The notes beneath the pieces were generated by a model that was not told the DNA's origin, searched no databases, and saw nothing but the letters and a program-made list of their open reading frames with translations. DNA of 64,000 bases. It comes from Caenispirillum bisanense (lineage in GTDB: Bacteria > Pseudomonadota > Alphaproteobacteria > Rhodospirillales > UBA2165). Below are positions 27,887 to 36,939 of the stretch, piece after piece. The translations under genes were made by a program, and so were the position numbers. The stretch's first letter is position 1. Each line of letters opens with the position of its first letter. The stretch lies in the NCBI GenBank assembly GCA_945877815.1, contig CAMDWJ010000003.1, forward strand, positions 1 through 64,000, read 5' to 3'.

Positions 27887-28978
27887 ATGATGACAAAAAG
27901 CAAATGGGTGGGCGCGGCCGTCGTCGTCGCCATCGGAATTAGCGTATGGGCGTTTTATCCTGGCTCGTCGGCGCAGCAATCCTCGACTGATGTTCAAAAA
28001 GGGAAAAAAGGCCCCAATGTTACGCAAGTTGTGACGGTACCGGTCCGTATCGCTGCGGTTCAGCAGACCTATCAGGCTCTCGGAACCGCCAACGCCAGCG
28101 AAGCCATAACAATCACCTCAAAGGTGACCGGCGTCGTCCGCTCGATCAATTTCACCGAAGGCCAGCTCGTGCCCAAGGGCCACGTGCTGGTTGAACTCGA
28201 CGACCGCGAGGCCAAGGCGACGCTCGCGTCCGCAGTCGCGGATGAGGCAACAGCGCGCGCGAATTTCGATCGCGCATCGCAGCTTTTGACCTCGGGCAAT
28301 TCGCCCAAGGCGACGGTGCAAACTCTGGAATCGACTTGGCAGGGGGCACAAGCTCGCTCCGAAGCCGCGCGCGCCCGTCTCGCCGATCTGACCATCCGAG
28401 CCCCCTTTCCTGGCCGCCTCGGCCTGCGTCGGCTGAGTGCCGGCGCGCTTGTCTCAGCCGGCACGCTGATCACCACGCTCGACGATATCAGCGTCATCAA
28501 GCTCGATTTTTCGGTGCCGGAGGTCCTCATTTCACGGATCAAAGCAGGGGCGGCGGTCGTCGCGCAAAGCGACGCTTATCCAGCACGCCCGTTCAATGGA
28601 TTCGCCAGGACCGTCGATTCACGGGTCGATCCAGTCACGCGCGCCGTCGAAGTACGAGCCGAGATACCAAACCCCGACGGCTCGCTCCAACAAGGAATGT
28701 TGCTGACCGTTACCCTCGTGCTCGAAAAGCGCGAGGCCGCCATGTTGATCCCGGAAGAGGCGCTGGTGCCGGTCGGTGAAGATCAATTCATTTTTGTCGT
28801 CGAGAATGGCAAGGCCGCCCAGAAGAAAATCGTGATCGGCGAACGGCAACGCGGCTCGGTCGAAGTGCGCGAAGGACTGACGCGCGAAGCCAAGGTCATT
28901 GTCGGCGGGCTGCAGCGCCTGCGCGACGGGATGACGGTTCGCGAGGCGCAGGGCGTTTTACCGATGCAAGGTAGCTGA
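27887..28978 (+). CDS. RND efflux periplasmic adaptor (membrane fusion protein)
   Basis: A 363-residue HlyD/AcrA-type adaptor with an N-terminal membrane anchor (VGAAVVVAIGISVWAFYP). The lipoyl halves are in ITSKVTGVVRSINFTEGQLV and LTIRAPFPGRLGLRRLSAG, separated by a helical hairpin. The beta-barrel domain and the usual ending KVIVGGLQRLRDGMTV follow. It bridges the inner-membrane pump encoded 26 bases downstream to an outer-membrane channel, which is not encoded here. No drug specificity can be read from sequence. Confidence 0.9.
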   Translation: MMTKSKWVGAAVVVAIGISVWAFYPGSSAQQSSTDVQKGKKGPNVTQVVTVPVRIAAVQQTYQALGTANASEAITITSKVTGVVRSINFTEGQLVPKGHVLVELDDREAKATLASAVADEATARANFDRASQLLTSGNSPKATVQTLESTWQGAQARSEAARARLADLTIRAPFPGRLGLRRLSAGALVSAGTLITTLDDISVIKLDFSVPEVLISRIKAGAAVVAQSDAYPARPFNGFARTVDSRVDPVTRAVEVRAEIPNPDGSLQQGMLLTVTLVLEKREAAMLIPEEALVPVGEDQFIFVVENGKAAQKKIVIGERQRGSVEVREGLTREAKVIVGGLQRLRDGMTVREAQGVLPMQGS

Positions 28979-29004
28979 GACAACCGGTCAACCGAGGTAG
29001 TTCC

Positions 29005-32000
29005 ATGTTTCTATCCGACATCTGCATCCGCCGGCCGGTGCTGGCTACGGTTATCAGCCTGATCTTACTGATCTTCGGTCTCTTCTCGTTCATCCATCTC
29101 CCGGTCCGCGAATTCCCCGACGTCGATCCGCCTGTGGTCAATGTTGCAACGAACTATAAAGGCGCCTCCGCCGAGGTCATGGAATCGCAAGTAACCCGCG
29201 TTATCGAAAACGCCGTTGCCGGCATTTCGGGCATCAAAAGCATCACTTCGACGAGCCGCGAAGAAGCCTCGCGCGTGAATATCGAATTCAACCTATCTCG
29301 CGACATCGACACCGCCGCCGCCGATGTGCGCGACAAGGTTTCGCGCACCATTCGCAATCTACCGGAAGAAGCCGACGCTCCGACGATCCAAAAGGCGGAT
29401 GCGGATGAACAGCCGATCATGTCGCTGTCCATAGTCAGCGACCATATGAACCGCCTCGAAATGACCGACTACGCCAACCGGGTGTTGGTCAATCGGTTTT
29501 CGGCGGTGAACGGCGTTGCCAGCGCCCGCGTGTGGGGCGCGCGCGACTATTCGATGCGCATTTGGCTCGACAAAAACAAACTCGCAGCGCGCGAACTGAC
29601 CGTGAAGGACGTCGAGAGCGCGCTACGCCGCGAAAACGTCGAATTGCCGTCGGGACGGCTCGAATCGACCAATCGCGAATTCACAGTACGGACGGAATCC
29701 GGCCTCAAGGAACCTCAACAGTTCGGCGAAATCGTCGTCGGCAGCACCAAAGCCAAATATCTGGTGCGTCTGCGCGATGTCGCCATGATCGAGAAGGCGG
29801 CCGAAAACACGCGAAGCGAGGTGCGTATCAACAATCGCACCGCGATCGGTATCGCAATCCTCAAACAATCCAAATCCAACACGCTTGAGGTCGCGAAGGG
29901 CGTACGCGGCGAACTCGACAATCTTCGCGCGACGCTGCCGGAAGGCATGCAAATTGACGTATCCTACGACGAATCGACCTTTATCGGCCAATCGATCTAC
30001 GAAGTATTCCATGCACTCGGCGTCGCGCTTTTGTTGGTCATCGGCGTGGTGTTCATCTTTCTGCGTACGGTGCGCGCGACGATCATCCCCGCAGTCGCCA
30101 TTCCGGTATCGATCATCGCGTCCTTCACCGTCATGGCGGCACTCGGCTTTTCAATCAATGTGCTGACTCTGCTCGCCTTCGTGCTCGCCATCGGGCTCGT
30201 TGTGGACGACGCTATCGTGGTGCTGGAAAATGTCCACCGACGCATCGAAATGGGCGAGCCGCCGCTGCTCGCAGCCGTGCGCGGCTCGCGCCAGATCGGC
30301 TTTGCCGTCATCGCGACGACGCTGGTGTTGGTCGCCGTTTTTTTGCCGATCGCGTTCATCGGCGGCAATATCGGGCGCCTGTTCGCCGAATTCGGCGTCG
30401 CGGTTGCTTTCGCCGTTCTGTTCTCGGGTCTCATCGCATTGACCCTGACGCCCATGATGTGTTCACGCATGCTCAAGCCCGCCCGCGACGAAGGCCGTCT
30501 CGTCAAGGTCACCGAACCGGTTTTCGAGGCGATGAACCATGGATATGCGCGAATGCTCGATTGGTCGCTCAAATTTCCCTATGCGATTATCGGCATTGGC
30601 GCCGTCGCCACCCTGGCGTCCGGCCTGCTCTTCATAAATCTCAAACATGAATTCGCGCCGATCGACGATCGCGGCTCGTTCTCGATCTCGATCGCGGGCC
30701 CCGAAGGTGCCAGCTTCGATTACATGCAGAAGGCGACTGCTCAGGTCGAAGCCGCACTTGCACCGTTGGCCGAGCGCGGGCTCATCGACCGCATCTTCAC
30801 CAGCGTCGCCCCAGGCTTCGACAACACCTCCCCCGTCAATGCCGCGCGTATTACGGTACGCCTGATCGACTGGTCGAAACGCGATGTAACCGCAGCGAAG
30901 ATCGTCGAAGAGCTATCCCCGTCCATGCGAAATATGCCATGGGTCAGAGCCCTCGTCCTTAATCCGCCGGGCCTCGGGCGACGTATTGCCAGCGCACCCG
31001 TACAATTCGTCGTCATGGGCGATACATATGAAGAGCTGGTGCAAGTCCGTGACAAGATTTTAGAAGCAGCGTCGGAAAATGACCGACTCGTCAATCTTGT
31101 GTCCGACTATGACGAACGCAAACCGCAGCTTCGCGTCGATATTGATCGAAACCGGGCCTCGGATCTCGGCGTATCCGTCCGCGATATCGGCGAAACCCTA
31201 CAGACCCTGCTGGGCTCACGCGTCGTGACGTCCTACACCGAACGTGGCGAACTTTACGACGTCATTCTACAAGCCCAGGCCGGGGACCGCTCGACGCCGC
31301 GCGATTTGTCGAATGTGTTCGTAAGGTCATCGCGCGACCGACTGATTCCGCTGGCAAACCTCGTGACCATCACCGATGTTGCTGGACCATCGGAACTTCG
31401 CCGGCTCGATCGCATGCGCGCGATAACGATCCAGGCCGCCTTGGCGCCGGGCTATACGCTCGGCGAGGCACTGCAATATTTGGAAAAGACGGCGACTCCG
31501 CTCCTGCAATCGAATATGCGAACCGGCTATCGCGGCGAATCCCGAGATTTCCGGGAATCGAGTTCAGCCCTCTACATCACGTTCGGCTTCTCGATTCTCA
31601 TTGTTTTTCTGGTTCTGGCGGCGCAGTTCGAAAGCTTCTCGAACCCGTTCATTATTCTACTGGCGGTTCCGCTCGCCATCACCGGGGCGCTCGCCGCACT
31701 TCTTGTCGCGGGCGGATCAATCAACGTCTATAGCCAGATCGGCATGATCCTCTTGGTGGGATTGGTCGCCAAAAACGGCATTTTGATCGTCGAATTTTCG
31801 AACCAGCTCCGCAACGAGGGCCACGATATTCTGACGGCGGTGCGCGATGCCTCGATCTCGCGGCTAAGGCCCATCGTCATGACCAGCATCACCAACGTGT
31901 TTGCCGCCTTGCCGCTGGCAATGGCGACCGGCGCAGGTGCCGAAAGCCGCAGCGCCATCGGCGTGGTCATCATCGGCGGGGTGGTCTTTTCCACTGCACT

Positions 32001-32139
32001 GACACTTCTGATCGTGCCGGTCTTCTATTTGCTGCTGGCGAAGCACACGAAACCGTCGAGTCATATCGCCGACATGATCAATCGGATGGAAGACGACGAG
32101 CCCAAGAAGGCCCCACCCCAGCCGCAAGCGGCAGAGTGA
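29005..32139 (+). CDS. RND-family multidrug efflux permease (HAE1 type)
   Basis: The 1044-residue inner-membrane proton antiporter has the duplicated RND topology of 12 helices and two large periplasmic loops. The first helix is VLATVISLILLIFGLFSF; the proton-relay Asp pair is in GLVVDDAIVVLENVHRRIE (TM4) and the Lys of TM10 in LVGLVAKNGILIVEF. The length and ILLAVPLAITGALAALL region match pumps of the AcrB/MdtBC group. It is co-transcribed with the adaptor gene. No local TetR or MarR regulator is present and the outer-membrane partner is missing, so a shared TolC-type channel is expected. Confidence 0.93.
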   Translation: MFLSDICIRRPVLATVISLILLIFGLFSFIHLPVREFPDVDPPVVNVATNYKGASAEVMESQVTRVIENAVAGISGIKSITSTSREEASRVNIEFNLSRDIDTAAADVRDKVSRTIRNLPEEADAPTIQKADADEQPIMSLSIVSDHMNRLEMTDYANRVLVNRFSAVNGVASARVWGARDYSMRIWLDKNKLAARELTVKDVESALRRENVELPSGRLESTNREFTVRTESGLKEPQQFGEIVVGSTKAKYLVRLRDVAMIEKAAENTRSEVRINNRTAIGIAILKQSKSNTLEVAKGVRGELDNLRATLPEGMQIDVSYDESTFIGQSIYEVFHALGVALLLVIGVVFIFLRTVRATIIPAVAIPVSIIASFTVMAALGFSINVLTLLAFVLAIGLVVDDAIVVLENVHRRIEMGEPPLLAAVRGSRQIGFAVIATTLVLVAVFLPIAFIGGNIGRLFAEFGVAVAFAVLFSGLIALTLTPMMCSRMLKPARDEGRLVKVTEPVFEAMNHGYARMLDWSLKFPYAIIGIGAVATLASGLLFINLKHEFAPIDDRGSFSISIAGPEGASFDYMQKATAQVEAALAPLAERGLIDRIFTSVAPGFDNTSPVNAARITVRLIDWSKRDVTAAKIVEELSPSMRNMPWVRALVLNPPGLGRRIASAPVQFVVMGDTYEELVQVRDKILEAASENDRLVNLVSDYDERKPQLRVDIDRNRASDLGVSVRDIGETLQTLLGSRVVTSYTERGELYDVILQAQAGDRSTPRDLSNVFVRSSRDRLIPLANLVTITDVAGPSELRRLDRMRAITIQAALAPGYTLGEALQYLEKTATPLLQSNMRTGYRGESRDFRESSSALYITFGFSILIVFLVLAAQFESFSNPFIILLAVPLAITGALAALLVAGGSINVYSQIGMILLVGLVAKNGILIVEFSNQLRNEGHDILTAVRDASISRLRPIVMTSITNVFAALPLAMATGAGAESRSAIGVVIIGGVVFSTALTLLIVPVFYLLLAKHTKPSSHIADMINRMEDDEPKKAPPQPQAAE

Positions 32140-32157
32140 GAAAACGGCGAAACCAGT

Positions 32158-32571
32158 TCAGGCGAATTTCGCTTTGACGTCGTCGGGGATGGGCGCGGCC
32201 TTGATGCCTTCGGGTGTCGTCGCGTCCTTAACCGCCCAGACCCGGATTTCCTGACCCTCGACGATCGGCCTGCCGTCCTTGCTCATCAGATGCTTCACGA
32301 CGAAGGTGCGGCCGCGCCATTCGTCGATCCAGCTTTCCAGCACAACCTCGTCGTCCATGCGCGCAGGCCCCATGAATTTGGCCGAGGCATCCACCAACGG
32401 CAGGCCGGCCATGCCGCGCTCGGGCCAGAATTTCGACCATTCGAGCCCGACATCAGTGAACATTTGCTGGGTCGCTCGATCGAACCAACGGAAATAGGCC
32501 GGATAGAAAACGATCTGCGCCGGATCGCAATCGCTGAACATGATCCTGATGGTTTGGCGGAACCGCTTCAT
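32158..32571 (-). CDS. acyl-CoA thioesterase (4-hydroxybenzoyl-CoA thioesterase-like, hot-dog fold)
   Basis: A 137-residue hot-dog-fold thioesterase. MFSDCDPAQIVFYPAYFRWFD contains the conserved D-x-D-x-x-x-x-V-F-Y active-site region (as FSDCDPAQIVFYPAY) with the catalytic Asp; RMDDEVVLESWIDEWRG and FVVKHLMSKDG are the remaining strands. It hydrolyses aromatic or medium acyl-CoA esters. It follows the TPR glycosyltransferase gene on the same strand with a gap of about 36 bases and faces the RND pump gene. Confidence 0.88.
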   Translation of the reverse strand: MKRFRQTIRIMFSDCDPAQIVFYPAYFRWFDRATQQMFTDVGLEWSKFWPERGMAGLPLVDASAKFMGPARMDDEVVLESWIDEWRGRTFVVKHLMSKDGRPIVEGQEIRVWAVKDATTPEGIKAAPIPDDVKAKFA

Positions 32572-32607
32572 ACTCTTGCCTCGTGCGTAAGATCGCCGCC
32601 TACATTA

Positions 32608-34638
32608 TTAGGAACGCCGGAGCTGGGGAATCGCCCCGCCGATGGATTCGTCAATGTCGATCTGGATGTGCTCACGCGCGCCGCCGGCGCACCAGATCCC
32701 CCACATCCGGCGATAGGCTTCTTCGAGTGCCCGCGTATAACGAACCGCATCGGTCAGCGGAGAGGCCGCCATGCGACCCCGCAATTCGCCGCGTAGTTGC
32801 GCGAGACGTGCCGGATCGCGCGCCAGGGCGACAGCGATATCGACGTATCGGTCGGGCGTTTCAGCGATCATATCGGTAAGACCTATATTCGTGAGATGCG
32901 ACACGCTATGGCGGCCGAAGAACGTATCGCCGGCGAGCGTGATGGTCGGCACGCCCATCCACAGCGCTTCAAGAGTCGTGAGCCCGCCGGAGAACGGGAA
33001 GGCATCCAGCGCGATATCCACCACGTTGTAAAATCCGAGGAAGGTTTTGTGATCGCCCCCTTCCCCCAGGATCAGGCGGTCGGCAGGAAACCTCGCAGCC
33101 TGGAACAGCGCCCGCACGTAATCGGCACTTTCCGATTCCGCAAAAAAGGAGGCGCGCAAAATCAGCCGCGAACCCGGGACAGCGGTGACGATCCTCGTCC
33201 AAATCTCAGCCACCTCGGCATTGATCTTGGCCAAATTGTTGAAGCAACAAAAAGTGATATACCCATTCGCCATGAAGGGCGGCGGGCTGACCGGCGGCGC
33301 ATAATCGGGCGGCGCGTAACAGACCCAGTTCGCGGGCAGACGCACAAGCCATTCGCTGAAATCGCCCTCGCTGCCGGCCGGACTTTCGAACCGGTCGGTA
33401 ATGATATAATCGATGGCGTCACACCCAGTCGTGCCGGTCGTCCCGCCTGCCGTGACCTGAACCGGAGCCGGTTTCATCGCAAACAAGGCTAGCCTGTTGC
33501 TTGCCGTATGGCCGGCGAGATCGACCAGAATATCGATGCCGTCGTCCCGAATCAGTGCGGCGGTGGCCGCGTCCGATAAGCCGCGAATATCGCGCCAAAC
33601 ATGCGGCGGATGTTGGAGCCCCGGCGTATAGTCATCCGGCCGACCGGCGTTGTAACAGACGATGGAAAAATGCGCAGGCGCATGATGCTCCAACGGTCCC
33701 GACATGAAGAAGCCAACCGGGTGCTGACGAAAATCGGGCGAGACATACCCGATCTTCAGTAGGCGGTCGGGATCGCGGGAATTCAGCGGCGGCGGCAAAA
33801 GACCACGACGCGGATCGCCATGGCGATCTTGCCATCGCCGCGTCTCGGCCAGATCGCGGGCGGCGGAAATACCCGGAAGATAGCGTCGAACCTGAATCAA
33901 GTTTGAATGCACATTCGGACGCATCGGATCGATCGCGAGCGAACGTTCGTAAGCCTCGATGGCCTCTTCGATCCGACCGATTTCCACAAGCCGGTTTCCG
34001 CGTCTGTTTTGGATGCCGGCATCGTCGGGGGAAAGCATGGCCGCCTGTGCGTAGACGGCCGCCGCAGCCGAAGGCTTTTTCTGCTTGCGATAGGTGTCGG
34101 CCAGCAAGCTCGTCACGGTCGCGTTGTTGGGATCGCTCGTGAGTACCCGCTTGAAGAAACGCTCGGCTTCCGAATCCGGCCCGCCCATTTGAAAATAAAG
34201 CCGGCCCGACTCGATATCCTTGGGTCGCAAACGATGAGCGCGCTCCGCGTGGAACAACGCACGTGCCGATTCGCGCTGAGCGTAGAAGAATTTCGCCAGA
34301 TTGAAATGAGCATCGGCGAAGTTTGCATCGAATTTAAGCGCCGCCTCGCATTCAGATATTGCACCCGTGAAATCCTGGATCCGGGCACGAGCCGCTGCGA
34401 GACTCAACAGGACTTGTGGCCCAGAACGAATATCGCGCGCGCGTTCGAGCGCTGTCACCGCGGCGCCGTCGCGCCCGGCCCCCATCAATGCGTGACCGAG
34501 CAGATGCCAAAGATCGGGAATCCGGCTATCGATTTTCAGGGCGCTTTCGACCGCGGCAATCGCTTCTTCGAATTCACCCCGACCAAGCTGGGCTTTGGCA
34601 TCGTGAACGAGCTGTTGAAGAATCGCGGGCATATTCAA
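32608..34638 (-). CDS. TPR protein with O-GlcNAc-transferase-like (SPINDLY-type) catalytic domain
   Basis: The 676-residue protein joins an N-terminal set of TPRs (about 1-260; for example AHFNLAKFFYAQRE and RRGNRLVEIGRIEEAIEAYE) to a C-terminal domain of the Glyco_transf_41 family. Diagnostic parts are KIGYVSPDFRQHPVGFF, ILVDLAGHTASNRLALFAMK, PAPVQVTAGG and DIALDAFPFSGGLTTLEALW. These enzymes transfer a sugar from a nucleotide-sugar donor to Ser/Thr or Asn of target proteins. The usual GYPGTTG wording reads GGTTGTTG here. Target and donor are unknown. Its start overlaps the hydratase-like gene's stop by 4 bases. Confidence 0.85.
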   Translation of the reverse strand: MNMPAILQQLVHDAKAQLGRGEFEEAIAAVESALKIDSRIPDLWHLLGHALMGAGRDGAAVTALERARDIRSGPQVLLSLAAARARIQDFTGAISECEAALKFDANFADAHFNLAKFFYAQRESARALFHAERAHRLRPKDIESGRLYFQMGGPDSEAERFFKRVLTSDPNNATVTSLLADTYRKQKKPSAAAAVYAQAAMLSPDDAGIQNRRGNRLVEIGRIEEAIEAYERSLAIDPMRPNVHSNLIQVRRYLPGISAARDLAETRRWQDRHGDPRRGLLPPPLNSRDPDRLLKIGYVSPDFRQHPVGFFMSGPLEHHAPAHFSIVCYNAGRPDDYTPGLQHPPHVWRDIRGLSDAATAALIRDDGIDILVDLAGHTASNRLALFAMKPAPVQVTAGGTTGTTGCDAIDYIITDRFESPAGSEGDFSEWLVRLPANWVCYAPPDYAPPVSPPPFMANGYITFCCFNNLAKINAEVAEIWTRIVTAVPGSRLILRASFFAESESADYVRALFQAARFPADRLILGEGGDHKTFLGFYNVVDIALDAFPFSGGLTTLEALWMGVPTITLAGDTFFGRHSVSHLTNIGLTDMIAETPDRYVDIAVALARDPARLAQLRGELRGRMAASPLTDAVRYTRALEEAYRRMWGIWCAGGAREHIQIDIDESIGGAIPQLRRS

Positions 34639-35441
34639 GGTGTTGAACTCCCATAGCCGATCCGCACGGTACCCAAAGATTCGATTTCGATTGCGGCCTC
34701 GTCACCTTCGACCAGCCAGCGCGTCTCGGTCAGGCTCCCCAGCGACACGATATCGCCCGAGGTCAGTCCCAGCCCACGGCGCGCACGGTGTTCGGCAAGC
34801 CAGACCAACGCATCCAGAGGATGGCCGAGAATATCGGCGCCAACGCCCGATCCGACCAAGATACCATTCACGCGCGACACTCCGTGCAAACGCGCCAGAT
34901 CGAGCGACCGCCAATCTGCAATACGCGGCCCGAGCACGAGTGCCGCATGGAAAAAGTCGTCCGCGATCAAGGTTGGCAAAGGCATGGCGCGCCAATCGTC
35001 ATAACGGTCATCGACAATTTCCATGGCCGCATAAACCGCGCTCACGGCTTCGCCGACGCGCGCGCGATCGAAGGGCGCATCGCCCGGACGCAAATCTCTA
35101 CCGAGTTCGACGGCGATTTCGCATTCGACGCCGGGACGCACAAATTCGCACGCCGCGAATTCCGGATTGTCGGCATAGATACGCGCCGTCGAAATACCGC
35201 CCGCGCACGGATGGCCGATCCCCAGATATGTCTGCATAACCGCCGTGGTACAGCCGATCTTGAAGCCGGCCATGGCGCCGAACCCGCGCCCCGCCAGGTG
35301 CAGACGCAACCGATCCTGCACGGCATAGCCGGCCGCTTCATCCACCGGTGCCAACGCGGGCGGAAGCGGCATCAGCCGTCCCCGACGCGCCCGGACATCG
35401 GCGATGGCGATGGCTGCATGATCGAGGGCTGTCGCGTCCAT
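34635..35441 (-). CDS. 2-keto-4-pentenoate hydratase / fumarylacetoacetase-family protein
   Basis: A 268-residue member of the MhpD/FAH superfamily, acting on small keto acids of aromatic meta-cleavage routes. AGFKIGCTTAVMQTYLGI, the Glu/Asp metal ligands in GVECEIAVELGRDL and AAMEIVDDRYDDW, and GSLTETRWLVEGD are recognisable. The ATG at 35441 is preferred over a GTG nine codons upstream because it gives the usual short N terminus. With the Rieske oxygenase far away, a link to ring degradation is speculative. It is the first gene of the run to the TPR protein and thioesterase. Confidence 0.85.
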   Translation of the reverse strand: MDATALDHAAIAIADVRARRGRLMPLPPALAPVDEAAGYAVQDRLRLHLAGRGFGAMAGFKIGCTTAVMQTYLGIGHPCAGGISTARIYADNPEFAACEFVRPGVECEIAVELGRDLRPGDAPFDRARVGEAVSAVYAAMEIVDDRYDDWRAMPLPTLIADDFFHAALVLGPRIADWRSLDLARLHGVSRVNGILVGSGVGADILGHPLDALVWLAEHRARRGLGLTSGDIVSLGSLTETRWLVEGDEAAIEIESLGTVRIGYGSSTP

Positions 35442-35527
35442 GACGCGGAGATTAACAACCCTTGCCACCTTCGGCCATCCATCCGCATAATTTCCCCTAG
35501 GGAATAGGTTTCGACGAGGAGAACATC

Positions 35528-36229
35528 ATGGCGCGCGATTTCGTGGACCATAGCTGGATGGATGTCATCCCGGCTGAAGACATAGCTACCTACAAGACCT
35601 TTCACCGTGAAACCAAGGTCGGCAAACGACCGGCGATCCTGATGATCGACTTCTACAATCAGGTTTACCGTGGAGGGGCGCGGCCGCCGCATGAAATCGC
35701 GGCAGAATTTCCTATGAGTTGCGGCATCTATGCCTGGACTGCGATCGAGCCGACGCGACGGCTTTTGGAGGCAGGACGCGCCGCCGGGCTTCCCGTCATC
35801 TATACGACCTCCGCACGCGGCGTGTCCGGCCTCAACGCAACCGCCCGCGATGCGCGCGCCGCCAAGTCGCGCGCCGACGACTATGCCATCTACGAAGCCT
35901 TCGCACCGCACGACGACGACATTGTGATCGTCAAGGAACGCGCGAGCGGTTTTTTCGGAACGACCCTGGCCGCCCATCTCGTGCGCCTGGATTGCCACAG
36001 CCTGATCGTCTGCGGTGAAAGCACCAGCGGCTGTGTGCGCGCCAGTGTCGTCGACGGCTTCTCGCATGGCTATCACACTGTCGTCGTCGAGGATTGCGTG
36101 TACGATCGCGCGCTGCTGACCCACAAGGTCAATCTGTTCGACATGCATCACAAGTATGCCGACGTCATGAGTTCGGACGAAGTGATTGCGCATCTGCGCA
36201 CGTCGGGTCGCAAAGCTGCCGCCGAATGA
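35528..36229 (+). CDS. isochorismatase-family hydrolase (N-carbamoylsarcosine amidase-like)
   Basis: A 233-residue cysteine hydrolase. The catalytic triad is visible: Asp in AILMIDFYNQVY, Lys in DIVIVKERASGFFG, and Cys in GESTSGCVRASVVDGFSHG. The cis-peptide typical of the family lies just before the Cys. Wording is nearest the N-carbamoylsarcosine amidohydrolase and related amidases. GAGGAG lies 8 bases before the ATG. The NnrU gene overlaps its stop by ATGA, giving one transcript. The substrate is not established. Confidence 0.87.
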   Translation: MARDFVDHSWMDVIPAEDIATYKTFHRETKVGKRPAILMIDFYNQVYRGGARPPHEIAAEFPMSCGIYAWTAIEPTRRLLEAGRAAGLPVIYTTSARGVSGLNATARDARAAKSRADDYAIYEAFAPHDDDIVIVKERASGFFGTTLAAHLVRLDCHSLIVCGESTSGCVRASVVDGFSHGYHTVVVEDCVYDRALLTHKVNLFDMHHKYADVMSSDEVIAHLRTSGRKAAAE

Positions 36230-36936
36230 CCGGCGGTCTGCTCACCCTTTTGCTGGCCACGGCCGCATTCATCGGCGCGCATCTCGTATTATCGAGTCGT
36301 CCGATCCGCGACCTGATTATCGCCCGCATTGGCGAACGCCCCTTTCTTGGCCTCTACTCGATCCTCGTTGCCGTGCCGTTCGTTTATATGATCGTCGGCT
36401 ATCGCGCCGCACCCTATGTCCCGCTCTGGGTTGCACCCATCGCCGTCAAACACATCACGCTTTCGGTCATGATCCTGGTTTCAGTCCTGGTCATTGCCGC
36501 GATTTCGCCCAACAATCCGGCGGTCGCAGGCGCCCCACCGCCAAAGCTCGAAAACGGTCCCAAAGGCATTTTCCGTATCACGCGCCATCCCTTCATGTGG
36601 GGTGTTGCCTTATGGGCAATCACGCACCTGATGGCTAACGGCGATTCGGCATCGTTGATCCTGTTTAGCGGGCTGGCCTTTTTGGCGGTCGGCGGCACCC
36701 TACATATCGATTCGCGCAAGCGGCGCTTGCTCGGCTCCGCTTGGGACACTTACTTGCGCCAATCCTCGCATCTGCCGTTTCTGGCGATCGCCCAGGGCCG
36801 CACGCGATTGATCTGGTCCGAGATCGGCTGGCGGCCGGTCGTCCTTGGATTCGTCCTATATCTTGTTTTGCTGATCTTGCATGAACCCGTGATCGGAGTG
36901 GCCCCCCTATCTCTGGTTTCCGGCATATTCGGATGA
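36226..36936 (+). CDS. NnrU-family integral membrane protein
   Basis: A 236-residue protein with about six membrane helices. The NnrU signature is clear: FIGAHLVLSSRPIRDLI, RITRHPFMWGVALWAITH and VGGTLHIDSRKRRLLG. The RHPFMWG segment resembles isoprenylcysteine methyltransferase-like enzymes. NnrU is linked to nitrite/NO reduction in some bacteria, but no nir or nor genes are present, so the role is open. The open frame extends to 36094 but the ATG overlapping the upstream TGA is the credible start. Confidence 0.88.
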   Translation: MTGGLLTLLLATAAFIGAHLVLSSRPIRDLIIARIGERPFLGLYSILVAVPFVYMIVGYRAAPYVPLWVAPIAVKHITLSVMILVSVLVIAAISPNNPAVAGAPPPKLENGPKGIFRITRHPFMWGVALWAITHLMANGDSASLILFSGLAFLAVGGTLHIDSRKRRLLGSAWDTYLRQSSHLPFLAIAQGRTRLIWSEIGWRPVVLGFVLYLVLLILHEPVIGVAPLSLVSGIFG

Positions 36937-36939
36937 AAG

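Noticed and set aside
35372-36193. Minus-strand frame of 273 codons opposite the isochorismatase-like gene
   Set aside because: The plus-strand gene has the full catalytic triad and a strong ribosome site; the opposite frame shows no motif.
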